From: Lachnospiraceae bacterium
Lineage (GTDB): Bacteria > Bacillota > Clostridia > Lachnospirales > Lachnospiraceae
NCBI GenBank assembly: GCA_900769115.1
Contig: CAAGFJ010000087.1
Coordinates: forward strand, 1-37,161
DNA length: 37,161 nucleotides
Reading direction: 5' to 3'
How positions within the stretch are numbered: position 1 is the stretch's first letter; each line of letters starts with the position of its first letter. The notes beneath the pieces were generated by a model. The model worked only from the letters and a program-made list of their open reading frames with translations. It was not told the DNA's origin and ran no database searches. Shown in pieces: positions 1-6,918 of the stretch. The position numbers were made by a program, and so were the translations under genes.

Positions 1-1
1 A

Positions 2-607
2 GAAGGTGAAGATCTTTACCTTATTGGAACAAGGGAACATTCAATGATTGGTAAGTTCATCGATACAATTACACCAGAGGAAGAGCTTCCTAAGACACTT
101 ACAAGCTATTCTCCATGTTTCCGTAAAGAGAAGGGAGCACACGGGATTGAAGAACGTGGTGTATACCGAATCCATCAGTTTGAGAAACAGGAGATGATCG
201 TAGTATGCAAGCCGGAAGACAGTAAGATGTGGTTTGACAAGTTATGGCAGAATACAGTGGATCTGTTCCGTAGCCTGGATATTCCGGTTCGTACGCTGGA
301 ATGTTGTTCTGGTGATCTGGCAGATCTGAAAGTAAAGTCCATTGATGTAGAGGCATGGTCCCCAAGACAGAAGAAGTATTTTGAGGTAGGAAGCTGCTCT
401 AACTTAGGAGATGCACAGGCAAGACGTTTGAAGATTCGTGTAGATGGACCGGATGGTAAGTATTTTGCGCATACCTTGAATAATACGGTAGTTGCGCCAC
501 CTCGTATGCTGATTGCATTTTTAGAGAATAATCTGAATGCGGATGGTACCGTTAATATTCCAAAAGTATTGCAACCATATATGGGTGGCAAGACAAAGAT
601 TGAGTAA
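2..607 (+). CDS. serS: Seryl-tRNA synthetase, C-terminal part (5' end outside window)
   Basis: This class II synthetase charges tRNA-Ser with serine in the cytoplasm. The frame is open from base 2, so about 201 C-terminal residues are present and the N-terminal coiled-coil arm lies upstream of the window. Visible are the GTxEHS segment of the serine-binding region, class II motif 2 (FRKEKG...GVYRIHQFEKQE) and a motif 3 region ending PPRMLIAFLENN with the invariant Arg. Motif 3 begins HTLNNTVVAPPR rather than the common LNGSGLAVGR type, so this belongs to a divergent SerRS subgroup. An in-frame ATG at 44 is internal, not a start. The gene converges on the LysR gene, with a strong hairpin between them. 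Confidence 0.93.
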   Translation, partial: EGEDLYLIGTREHSMIGKFIDTITPEEELPKTLTSYSPCFRKEKGAHGIEERGVYRIHQFEKQEMIVVCKPEDSKMWFDKLWQNTVDLFRSLDIPVRTLECCSGDLADLKVKSIDVEAWSPRQKKYFEVGSCSNLGDAQARRLKIRVDGPDGKYFAHTLNNTVVAPPRMLIAFLENNLNADGTVNIPKVLQPYMGGKTKIE

Positions 608-631
608 TAGATAGAGATATCAATTAAAAGG

Positions 632-700
632 ATGTATGATCATATCATACATAGAAAGAGATACCGGGGAATCCAAGAATACTCTTGGATTCCCCGGTAT
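632..700. terminator. Hairpins between convergent serS and LysR gene
   Basis: Positions 661-678 and 683-700 form a perfect 18-bp inverted repeat with a 4-base loop (ATAC). A smaller hairpin, 632-640 with 644-652, precedes it. There is no long T-run on the plus side. On the minus strand the stem is followed by CTCTTTCTATG. It probably acts as a bidirectional terminator for serS and for the LysR gene. Confidence 0.7.
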
Positions 701-738
701 TGCGTTATTGCAGGAATTGTATAAGGTCATTCTGTTTA

Positions 739-1608
739 TTAATTCTGAAAATATTTCTGGATATGCTTATACATTGACTTCACGGCTGGAGCCATAAGCT
801 CCGGGTTCAAGGAACAGATGCCAATAATTCGATGTTCCGTAGGGCGAAGAGAGTATATATTTACATCATATGACATATTCTTCATGACAAGGCTTGGCAT
901 GATGCAGACACCGAGACCGGCGGCAACCATAGCAATCGCACTGGAATCATCTACAGCATGGCAGGATGAATGGATAGTGGTCTGATATTTTTGAAGCAGC
1001 ATCTGAATATCAGCATCGGTGCTTTCGCTCTGGGAGACAAAGCTTTGTCCGTCCAATTCAGAGAGCTCGATATAGCCTTTGTGGCGAGGGCAAAATGATG
1101 TGGGAACAATGCACATAAGTTCATCTTCATATAATGTAGTGATTGGAAGATCCTTACAGCTTGATTTTGAGAGAAAGCCTAAGTCCACAACACCGGTCTT
1201 GATCCAGTTATAGACATCATCATAGGTGCCTTGATAGATTTTAATCTCAATGTTGGGATGCAGTTTGGAGAAGCTTGTCACAATATCAGGAATGAAGTTA
1301 TTGCATGCGGAAGAGAAGGTTCCGATCTTAACTGAGCCATGCGTTAAACCGTTGAATTCCAGAATGGCCTGTTGTAGTTTAGCATCGCTGTTCAATACAG
1401 TAAGTATATAAGGCTGCAGATTCTCTCCATAGCTTGTTAATGTAACACCATTTTTATTGCGGTTGAAGAGGGGGAAACCAAGTTCCTTTTCTGCGGTTGA
1501 TATGGCATGACTGATAGCAGATGGTGTTAAATTCATAACTTCTGCTGCTCGTTGAAAACTTCCTTGTTCTACAACGGTCTGAAATATCTGATAGGCAAGT
1601 AATGTCAT
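739..1608 (-). CDS. LysR-family transcriptional regulator
   Basis: A 289-residue LysR-type regulator. Residues about 1-60 form the winged helix-turn-helix (QIFQTVVEQGSFQRAAE, then LTPSAISHAIS and ELGFPLFNR). Residues about 90-289 form the periplasmic-binding-protein-like effector domain (SVKIGTFSSACNNFIP, later AAGLGVCIMPSLV). The start ATG overlaps the stop of the upstream AAA+ gene as ATGA, and GGAGG lies just ahead, so the two are translationally coupled. The effector is unknown. The pair is preceded by three 17-bp dyads (3088-3238) that are natural candidates for its operator. LysR regulators usually face their target; being co-transcribed with an ATPase is less common. The family call is secure, the target is inferred. 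Confidence 0.9.
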   Translation of the reverse strand: MTLLAYQIFQTVVEQGSFQRAAEVMNLTPSAISHAISTAEKELGFPLFNRNKNGVTLTSYGENLQPYILTVLNSDAKLQQAILEFNGLTHGSVKIGTFSSACNNFIPDIVTSFSKLHPNIEIKIYQGTYDDVYNWIKTGVVDLGFLSKSSCKDLPITTLYEDELMCIVPTSFCPRHKGYIELSELDGQSFVSQSESTDADIQMLLQKYQTTIHSSCHAVDDSSAIAMVAAGLGVCIMPSLVMKNMSYDVNIYSLRPTEHRIIGICSLNPELMAPAVKSMYKHIQKYFQN

Positions 1609-3068
1609 GGGGTATCCTCCTGTGTTTCAAAAATTTCTTTTAAATCAATGGTATGTAAGGTAATGAGGTCTTCCTTTGATGTTGCATTTTCTGCAAGAAG
1701 ACGGTTGGCCTGTGCGCTCACTGCAATATCGAGAAAATTGCGGATTGTACGGGCATTACCAAAATACTGATCGGTATGTTGCACATAATCTGTAAGAGAT
1801 TGCTTTAAATATATACTGCCGGCATCACTTAATTGGTAATCGTTTTCTTTACAGAACTTATTGAATATACGGAATAAGTCGTCTGCATTATAGTCTGGAA
1901 AGAAAATGGTTTTCTGAAAGCGGGATTTGAGTCCGGGATTCGATTTGATAAATGTTTCCATCTCATCCGGATAGCCGGCAACAATGACGATCAGATCATC
2001 GCGGTTGTCCTCCATGCCTTTTACTAATGTGTCAATGGCCTCCTGGCCGAAATCTCCGTCAGGGGTATCGTTGGCAAGTGAATAGGCCTCGTCAATAAAG
2101 AGTACTCCGCCTTTGGCCTTATCAAGTACTTCCTTGACTTTGATTGCCGTTTGTCCCATATAGGCAGCAACCAAACCGGAACGATCGACTTCTACGAGAT
2201 GTCCTTTGGATAGGATGCCAAGGGAACAATAGATCTGAGACAGAAGCCGGGCAACGGTCGTCTTACCGGTTCCGGGGTTACCAGTGAATACAAAATGCTT
2301 GGTCACGGATGGAGCACGCAATCCATTACGGGTACGAAGTTCAATGATCTTGAGCAGATTGATCAGATCGGTTACTTCTTCTTTGACAGAATCCAGACCA
2401 ATCAAATCCTGTAATTGTTTAAGCAGATTATCCAGATCGTCACGGGTTTGTGTGCCTTCACGGATTGTACCGACAAATGGTATATCCGATTCAGTTGAGG
2501 TAGTATTATCTGCCTGTTTAGAACGCGGCTGAAATGGTATACTGTCAGGTTGGGAAGTTGAAAGACGACCGCTTTTAGAATAGGTACGGATCTTGCTTTC
2601 TAACATGAAACGGTAACGTGTCAATTGGTTAATTTCCAACACATCCATATGTTTGCAGTTAGAGAGAAAATCTTCTCCTACGGCCTGAAAGGTTAATATG
2701 TATAATTTCTTAATGTCGTAGTATTTGCATTCGTGTATTACGAAGTCATCTTTGGCATATTCTAAGAAATATTGTAGTGATACAGGAGGATTGTTAAGAA
2801 AATTCTCTGTGGCAATATTGCTCTTTGTGATGAAACCGCGTATGGTATCCTCATCGAATGTATATCCTAGAGATCTGTTGATGTAACGAATCTCATCTTT
2901 TTCAATTGTATGATCTGCAATGGTTAGAAAAAGGAGAAAATTACGGAGATCCATACGTAATAGTTCTCTGACTTTTTCGTGTGTGGCTGACTGCTTCATA
3001 AGATGTTGGTCAATCTTGTCAGCAATCTCTAATGCTGAAGTGTAGATGCTTTTGGTTTCGTTGTCCAT
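1605..3068 (-). CDS. AAA+ ATPase of the CbbX/SpoVK type with extra N-terminal domain
   Basis: A 487-residue ATPase. The C-terminal half is a CbbX/SpoVK-type AAA+ module: the LIGLDSVKEEV lead-in near residue 222, Walker A GNPGTGKT at 263-270, Walker B VLFIDEAY at 322-329, and the NPGLKSRF segment near 378-385 with a candidate arginine finger. The first ~160 residues look helical and contain a stretch (DLRNFLLFLTIADHTIEKDE) reminiscent of TerB-like domains; residues 165-200 are a low-complexity linker. CbbX and SpoVK relatives remodel protein assemblies using ATP; the client here is not known. SD AGGAGGA sits just before the ATG. It is first in a two-gene unit with the LysR regulator. No Rubisco genes are nearby, so a CbbX role is unlikely. 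Confidence 0.85.
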   Translation of the reverse strand: MDNETKSIYTSALEIADKIDQHLMKQSATHEKVRELLRMDLRNFLLFLTIADHTIEKDEIRYINRSLGYTFDEDTIRGFITKSNIATENFLNNPPVSLQYFLEYAKDDFVIHECKYYDIKKLYILTFQAVGEDFLSNCKHMDVLEINQLTRYRFMLESKIRTYSKSGRLSTSQPDSIPFQPRSKQADNTTSTESDIPFVGTIREGTQTRDDLDNLLKQLQDLIGLDSVKEEVTDLINLLKIIELRTRNGLRAPSVTKHFVFTGNPGTGKTTVARLLSQIYCSLGILSKGHLVEVDRSGLVAAYMGQTAIKVKEVLDKAKGGVLFIDEAYSLANDTPDGDFGQEAIDTLVKGMEDNRDDLIVIVAGYPDEMETFIKSNPGLKSRFQKTIFFPDYNADDLFRIFNKFCKENDYQLSDAGSIYLKQSLTDYVQHTDQYFGNARTIRNFLDIAVSAQANRLLAENATSKEDLITLHTIDLKEIFETQEDTP

Positions 3069-3371
3069 GATGTCCTCCTAATGTATTCGTGAATATAGTT
3101 CGTGACATTATGATGCCGGTTCACTTGCGTATATGAGTGAATTGCTAAATGTGAACATGAACTATGTTCATGATATAATTATATTTAATATAACAAAAAT
3201 GTGGGTGTGTATCAATAAAAGGTTGAATATAATTCATGTAAAATATAGACAAAAGAAAAATGAAAAAGATTTACACCGCCAAAATTAGAAAAATCTTGAA
3301 AAAACGGCAACGGTATGATAAAGTTAAGATTGTGTCTATAAGGTGTTTAGGAAAGGATAGGAGTTGTTACT
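3069..3371. promoter_or_regulatory. Divergent control region with three 17-bp dyads
   Basis: This 303-bp gap separates the minus-strand AAA+/LysR unit from yebC. It holds three related dyads at 3088-3104, 3156-3172 and 3222-3238. The central one is a perfect inverted repeat, CATGAAC-TAT-GTTCATG. Read on the minus strand the outer two are CACGAACTATATTCACG and CATGAATTATATTCAAC, matching the central one at 14/17 and 13/17. Their centres are 68 and 66 bp apart. For yebC a weak sigma-A-like promoter TTGAAA-17-TAAAGT (3296-3324) is possible. The dyads are seen directly; LysR binding to them is inferred. Confidence 0.55.
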
Positions 3372-4100
3372 ATGTCAGGACATTCAAAATTTGCAAATAT
3401 TAAGCATAAAAAAGAGAAAAATGATGCCGCAAGAGGTAAGATATTTACTATTATCGGAAGAGAGATTGCGGTTGCAGTAAAAGAGGGTGGAGCAGACCCT
3501 AATAATAATTCAAAGCTTCGTGATGTAATTGCAAAGGCAAAAGCCAATAATATGCCGAATGATACGATTGAGCGTGGTATTAAGAAGGCGGCAGGAGATG
3601 CCAATTCAGTGAATTATGTGTCCATTACGTATGAAGGATATGGACCGAACGGCACTGCAATTATTGTAGATGCATTGACAGATAATAAGAATCGTACCGC
3701 ATCTAACGTAAGAAATGCATTTACAAAGGGTGGCGGTAATGTCGGAACAACAGGCTGTGTATCTTTCATGTTTGATCAAAAGGGACAGATTATTGTTGCG
3801 AAGGAAGATTGCGAGATGGAAGCGGACGATCTGATGATGATTGCGCTTGATGCAGGAGCAGAGGATTTCTCTGAGGAGGAAGATAGCTTTGAGATTCTGA
3901 CTGCGCCGGATGATTTCTCAGCTGTGCGTGAAGCATTAGAGAATGAGAAAGTGGTAATGGCATCTGCAGAAGTGACCATGGTTCCGCAGACTTATGTAGA
4001 ACTGACAAGCGAAGAAGATATTAAGAAGATGAATCGTATTCTTGATCTTCTTGACGAAGATGACGACGTACAGGCTGTATATCACAATTGGGACGAATAA
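3372..4100 (+). CDS. yebC: YebC/PmpR-family protein
   Basis: A 242-residue protein, full length for the YebC/PmpR/TACO1 family. The N-terminal signature MSGHSKFANIKHKK is followed by the lysine-rich three-helix domain (GRE, NSKLRDVIAKAKANNMPNDTIERGIKKA), then the two alternating alpha/beta domains including YEGYGPNGTAIIVDALTDN. SD AGGAG lies about 9 bases before the ATG. The family is annotated as a transcriptional regulator, and more recent work on homologues points to a role in translation of difficult (proline-rich) stretches; both are family knowledge. It stands alone, between a divergent unit and a strong hairpin. Confidence 0.95.
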   Translation: MSGHSKFANIKHKKEKNDAARGKIFTIIGREIAVAVKEGGADPNNNSKLRDVIAKAKANNMPNDTIERGIKKAAGDANSVNYVSITYEGYGPNGTAIIVDALTDNKNRTASNVRNAFTKGGGNVGTTGCVSFMFDQKGQIIVAKEDCEMEADDLMMIALDAGAEDFSEEEDSFEILTAPDDFSAVREALENEKVVMASAEVTMVPQTYVELTSEEDIKKMNRILDLLDEDDDVQAVYHNWDE

Positions 4101-4167
4101 GATTTCGCTTAAGCACAAGGAGAGGAATAGCGTTGCTGTTCCTCTCCTTGTATTTAAGGGCGAAATC
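4101..4167 (+). terminator. Long hairpin after yebC
   Basis: The core stem is CAAGGAGAGGAA (4116-4127) with TTCCTCTCCTTG (4139-4150), twelve perfect pairs. It is enclosed by a second stem, GATTTCGC (4101-4108) with GCGAAATC (4160-4167). There is no clear T-run, so it may act as a transcript end structure rather than a classical intrinsic terminator. Confidence 0.6.
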
Positions 4168-4183
4168 TTAGAGGAACCCCGAA

Positions 4184-4276
4184 GCCTTGCCATTCTGCGA
4201 TAGCAGAATGAGGGAAGCACTGCGATAAGCAGTGAGCAAGGCGAAGGAAGGGACGAAAAAGAATCTGCGGAGCAGA
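4184..4276 (+). ncRNA. Unassigned structured RNA or repeat element (three-way junction)
   Basis: GCCTTGC (4184-4190) pairs with GCAAGGC (4236-4242). The closed segment contains two perfect hairpins: CATTCTGC/GCAGAATG (4191-4198 with 4203-4210, loop GATA) and CACTGC/GCAGTG (4218-4223 with 4229-4234, loop GATAA). A third hairpin, TCTGC/GCAGA, follows at 4264-4276. All three share a CTGC-loop-GCAG core. The stretch is richer in G+C than the AT-rich DNA after it and lies between yebC and the agr locus. No known RNA family was recognised. It could be an independent RNA, part of the yebC 3' end, or a dispersed repeat. The rest of the 4168-4529 gap holds the agrA promoter. Confidence 0.45.
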
Positions 4277-4398
4277 AATCGGAGGAAGCGACGAGGTTTT
4301 CTACAAAAATAAAAGTAGAATACCCGTCTTTTTTTGTCGATTAATGTCGATAAAAGGAAGAAACGATGGTGTAATAAGGGTTTCCAGAACTTTTTCTG

Positions 4399-4427
4399 TT
4401 GCAAAAATCGGGTGACAATAGTATATA
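4399..4427 (+). promoter_or_regulatory. Sigma-A-type promoter for agrA-agrC
   Basis: TTGCAA at 4399-4404, a 17-base spacer and TATATA at 4422-4427. The transcript would start near 4434 and run into agrA. Confidence 0.5.
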
Positions 4428-4529
4428 TATAATATAATTACAAAACTATAAACTTACTGGACACGATATAAGGGGAATGTTTATCGCATTATGAGGGAAA
4501 TCATGTACGACACGAGAGAGGTGGAGGGA

Positions 4530-5264
4530 ATGGTAAAAGTTGCAATATGTGATGACGACGAGTCTGTAACTAGAGATTTAGAAGAGATGCTAGAAAAGTA
4601 TGCGCAAGAGCATGCAATACTTATTGATATAGGAGTATTTTTTGATGGACAAGAATTGATTCATTATATGGATAAGAATCAGGAAAGATATGATATTTTA
4701 TTTCTTGATATTGAGATGAAAAAGATGAATGGATTAGATACGGCAATGCATATTCGTGAAATAGATCGTAAGATGACATTAATTTATGTCACGAGTCATG
4801 AGAGTTATGCATTAACGGCGTATCAGGTTCATCCTTTTTATTTTCTTGTGAAACCAATAAATGCAAGTGAGGTGACCCAGTGTTTTGCACAGGCGTATTC
4901 ATTATTTCGACAAGATGAAGAATATTATGAATATATGTACAATAAATGTGATTATAGAGTTCCAATAGGAAAAATATTATACATAATGAGTGATAAACGA
5001 AAGATACAACTCTATATGGAAGATGGCTCTGTTTTAGAACACTATGGAAAGCTAGATGCGATTGAAAAGAAATTAGAGAATACAAGAGCGGAATTTTGGA
5101 GAATTCATAAATCAATTCTTGTGAATGCCAAGTATATTTTCCGAAAATCATATGATCATGTGGAGTTAATAGATGGACAACGGTTGAGTATTAGTAGAGA
5201 TCGGGAAAAAGAATTGGATATTAAATATATTCGAAGTGTTACACATAGAAGGGAAAGAGGATAA
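4530..5264 (+). CDS. agrA: AgrA-like LytTR response regulator
   Basis: A 244-residue response regulator for peptide quorum sensing. The receiver domain (about 1-120) has the acidic cluster CDDDE at 8-12, the phospho-acceptor Asp60 in LFLDIEMKKMNG, and the conserved Lys in FYFLVKPIN. The LytTR DNA-binding domain occupies about 140-240 (RVPIGKILYIMSDKRK, then FWRIHKSILVNAKYI and the RLSISRDR end). An upstream in-frame ATG at 4491 would add 13 residues, but the receiver begins MVKVAICDDD and AGGTGG lies six bases ahead of 4530, so 4530 is preferred. Its stop overlaps the agrC start by one base (TAATG). Target sites are proposed at 6579-6609. Confidence 0.88.
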   Translation: MVKVAICDDDESVTRDLEEMLEKYAQEHAILIDIGVFFDGQELIHYMDKNQERYDILFLDIEMKKMNGLDTAMHIREIDRKMTLIYVTSHESYALTAYQVHPFYFLVKPINASEVTQCFAQAYSLFRQDEEYYEYMYNKCDYRVPIGKILYIMSDKRKIQLYMEDGSVLEHYGKLDAIEKKLENTRAEFWRIHKSILVNAKYIFRKSYDHVELIDGQRLSISRDREKELDIKYIRSVTHRRERG

Positions 5265-6562
5265 TGAATTCTACGATGATGACATTAAGTATGAGTTTGC
5301 TATTGGAAATTTTATATACCTTTGTTGTATATAGATATTTTAATATATTTTTTGAAAGGAAGAAATTACAAGGATCATTTTGCTTTATACTTGTTATTAA
5401 TATTTTGATTCAAAATATCGAAAGTCATATTTTGTATTACCCGGCATATTGCCGTTTGATTTCTACGGTGTTGACTTTGTTCATTTGTGCTAGTTTGTGT
5501 TATGTGGGTGGATTGGGAGAACGGATGATTTTTTCGTTAATTTTTGTTGCCGTAAGTATGTTAGGGGAAGCTTTGGTTGCATGTATGATTAGTGCGTTGA
5601 ATATGTCTGCTCAGGATAATGAACAATTAGGATTTTTGATAACATATTTAATGCTGCTATTTCTCATCGAAATATTGTATCACCTTTTTAATGACTGGGT
5701 TGTAGTAAAAATGTCTTGGAGAACATATTTGAAAATTATGTTATTACCTATTGGGAGTATGTTCTTAGCATACAGAATTTTTTACACGCAATATCAAATG
5801 GGGATTAGAGGACTTTATTGGAAAACTATAATAAGCATTATGATTTTGCTATTTCTTAATATAATTATGTTCAATATTTTTGTTCGTTTATCGGAAAATA
5901 TGGAGTTACAAAGAAAGACAGCTATATATGAAAAGGAATTTGATTTACTTGAACGACATATGCATGAGAAAGAAGTTTTAAATCAAGAATTTAGAGTGAA
6001 GAGGCATGATATGAAGCATCAAATGCTTAATTTATTAGCACTATTACATTCTGGTGAATATGGAAAATTAGAGGAGGATATAAAACAATTAGCGGAATTA
6101 GAATCCTTTAACGATTTATTTATAGTAAATACAGAAAATTCTTTTGTTGACACATTTGTTAATAATAAATACACTATTTCTATAGAAAATGGAATAGATT
6201 TTAAAGCAGATTTAAGGATACCTAGAGAATTACCATTTGCTTCAGAAGATCTATGCGTTATTCTGGGAAATGCATTAGATAATGCTATTGAAGCTTGTTT
6301 AAGAGGTGAAATTGCCGAAAAACTTATTAGATTGCAGATGGTATATGATAGAAATAATTTGGTGATTATAATAGAAAATACATTTGATGGAAAGATAAAA
6401 ATTAATAAACGAGGTATTCGAACTACTCGAAAAGATAATAAGCAACAACATGGATTAGGAATAAATTCTATAAAGAAGACAATAGAAAAGTATAATGGCA
6501 CATATTATTCATCAGTGAAGGATGAGTGGTATTGTTTAAAAATAATTTTGTATAATGATTAA
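5264..6562 (+). CDS. agrC: AgrC-like sensor histidine kinase
   Basis: A 432-residue membrane kinase that would bind the secreted cyclic peptide and phosphorylate AgrA. About 200 N-terminal residues carry roughly six hydrophobic segments, as in AgrC. A coiled linker leads to the dimerisation box KRHDMKHQ; His248 matches the AgrC-type (HPK10) RHD phospho-acceptor. The ATPase domain has the N-box NALDNAIEA (Asn336/Asn340) and the G-box GLGINSIKK. Translation is coupled to agrA by a one-base overlap. The agrA-agrC stretch is visibly more A+T-rich, with more ATA and TTA codons, than yebC and ychF, which fits acquisition by transfer. Confidence 0.88.
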   Translation: MNSTMMTLSMSLLLEILYTFVVYRYFNIFFERKKLQGSFCFILVINILIQNIESHILYYPAYCRLISTVLTLFICASLCYVGGLGERMIFSLIFVAVSMLGEALVACMISALNMSAQDNEQLGFLITYLMLLFLIEILYHLFNDWVVVKMSWRTYLKIMLLPIGSMFLAYRIFYTQYQMGIRGLYWKTIISIMILLFLNIIMFNIFVRLSENMELQRKTAIYEKEFDLLERHMHEKEVLNQEFRVKRHDMKHQMLNLLALLHSGEYGKLEEDIKQLAELESFNDLFIVNTENSFVDTFVNNKYTISIENGIDFKADLRIPRELPFASEDLCVILGNALDNAIEACLRGEIAEKLIRLQMVYDRNNLVIIIENTFDGKIKINKRGIRTTRKDNKQQHGLGINSIKKTIEKYNGTYYSSVKDEWYCLKIILYND

Positions 6563-6578
6563 ATATACTTGCTATTTG

Positions 6579-6609
6579 TTACGTGTATACTTCTAATTAT
6601 TACATGGTT
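6579..6609 (+). promoter_or_regulatory. Candidate AgrA (LytTR) direct repeat upstream of agrD
   Basis: TTACGTGTAT begins at 6579 and TTACATGGTT at 6600, a period of exactly 21 bp, which is the spacing of AgrA binding repeats (9 bp plus 12 bp). The nine bases TACGTGTAT match the published S. aureus consensus at 8/9; the second copy matches at about 6/9. AT-rich -10 candidates (TATGTT at 6628, TTAAAT at 6640) follow, so the agrD transcript may start around 6640-6652. Spacing is observed, binding is inferred. Confidence 0.45.
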
Positions 6610-6645
6610 TCAATTATGATTCTCTTTTATGTTAAATTATTAAAT

Positions 6646-6734
6646 AAGGAGGGGCTGTAAGCAGAATTTATATACCGCCCAGTATAAGAATTATTTTGTG
6701 TTTGCAAAATAGCTGCTTACAGGGGGGACTTCCT
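6646..6734 (+). ncRNA. Folded leader of the agrD transcript
   Basis: A perfect 10-bp stem, CTGTAAGCAG (6655-6664) with CTGCTTACAG (6713-6722), encloses two hairpins: TATAC/GTATA (6671-6675 with 6682-6686, loop CGCCCA) and ATTTTG/CAAAAT (6693-6698 with 6705-6710). Outside the stem AGGA (6647-6650) can pair with TCCT (6731-6734). G-runs flank the closing stem on both sides and could pair with the CGCCCA loop as a pseudoknot. No T-run follows, so this is not an ordinary terminator. The first G-run (AAGGAGGGG) looks like a ribosome binding site but no start codon follows. No known riboswitch class was recognised. Confidence 0.5.
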
Positions 6735-6762
6735 AAACATTTTAAAGGAGGATTGGTGTGTT

Positions 6763-6918
6763 ATGAAGAAGATTGTAAGCAAGTTTAACTCGAAGAATAT
6801 GGCGAATTATATGGCTATGTTTGCTATGATTTTTACTTTTATTGGAGCAAATGCAAAATGTACATTTATTTTCCATGATCCTGAAAAGCCAGATTTAACT
6901 CAGTTCCGTAAGTTCTAA
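6763..6918 (+). CDS. agrD: AgrD-like cyclic autoinducer peptide precursor
   Basis: A 51-residue precursor. The amphipathic basic N-terminus (MKKIVSKFNSKN) leads to a hydrophobic stretch (MAMFAMIFTFIGANA). Cys33 opens the core Cys-Thr-Phe-Ile-Phe (33-37), followed by the acidic tail HDPEKPDLTQF. From memory, S. aureus AgrD-I has CDFIM followed by DEPEVPKELTQL, which lines up residue for residue with the core and closely with the tail, so a five-residue thiolactone ring (Cys33 to Phe37) is predicted. The exocyclic N-terminal tail, perhaps Asn-Ala-Lys or shorter, cannot be fixed from sequence. SD AAGGAGG lies 11 bases before the ATG. The stop overlaps the agrB1 start (TAATG). Confidence 0.88.
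   Translation: MKKIVSKFNSKNMANYMAMFAMIFTFIGANAKCTFIFHDPEKPDLTQFRKF

Noticed and set aside
1605..3068. CbbX, the Rubisco activase
   Set aside because: The AAA+ domain is similar, but there are no Rubisco or Calvin-cycle genes and the N-terminal domain differs.
4168..4404. Minus-strand 78-codon open frame between yebC and agrA
   Set aside because: It is rich in Arg and Phe, has no ribosome binding site and is the reverse of the hairpin-rich segment.
6655..6722. Intrinsic terminator for agrC
   Set aside because: The stem is strong, but it is followed by a G-run instead of T residues, so a leader structure is more likely.
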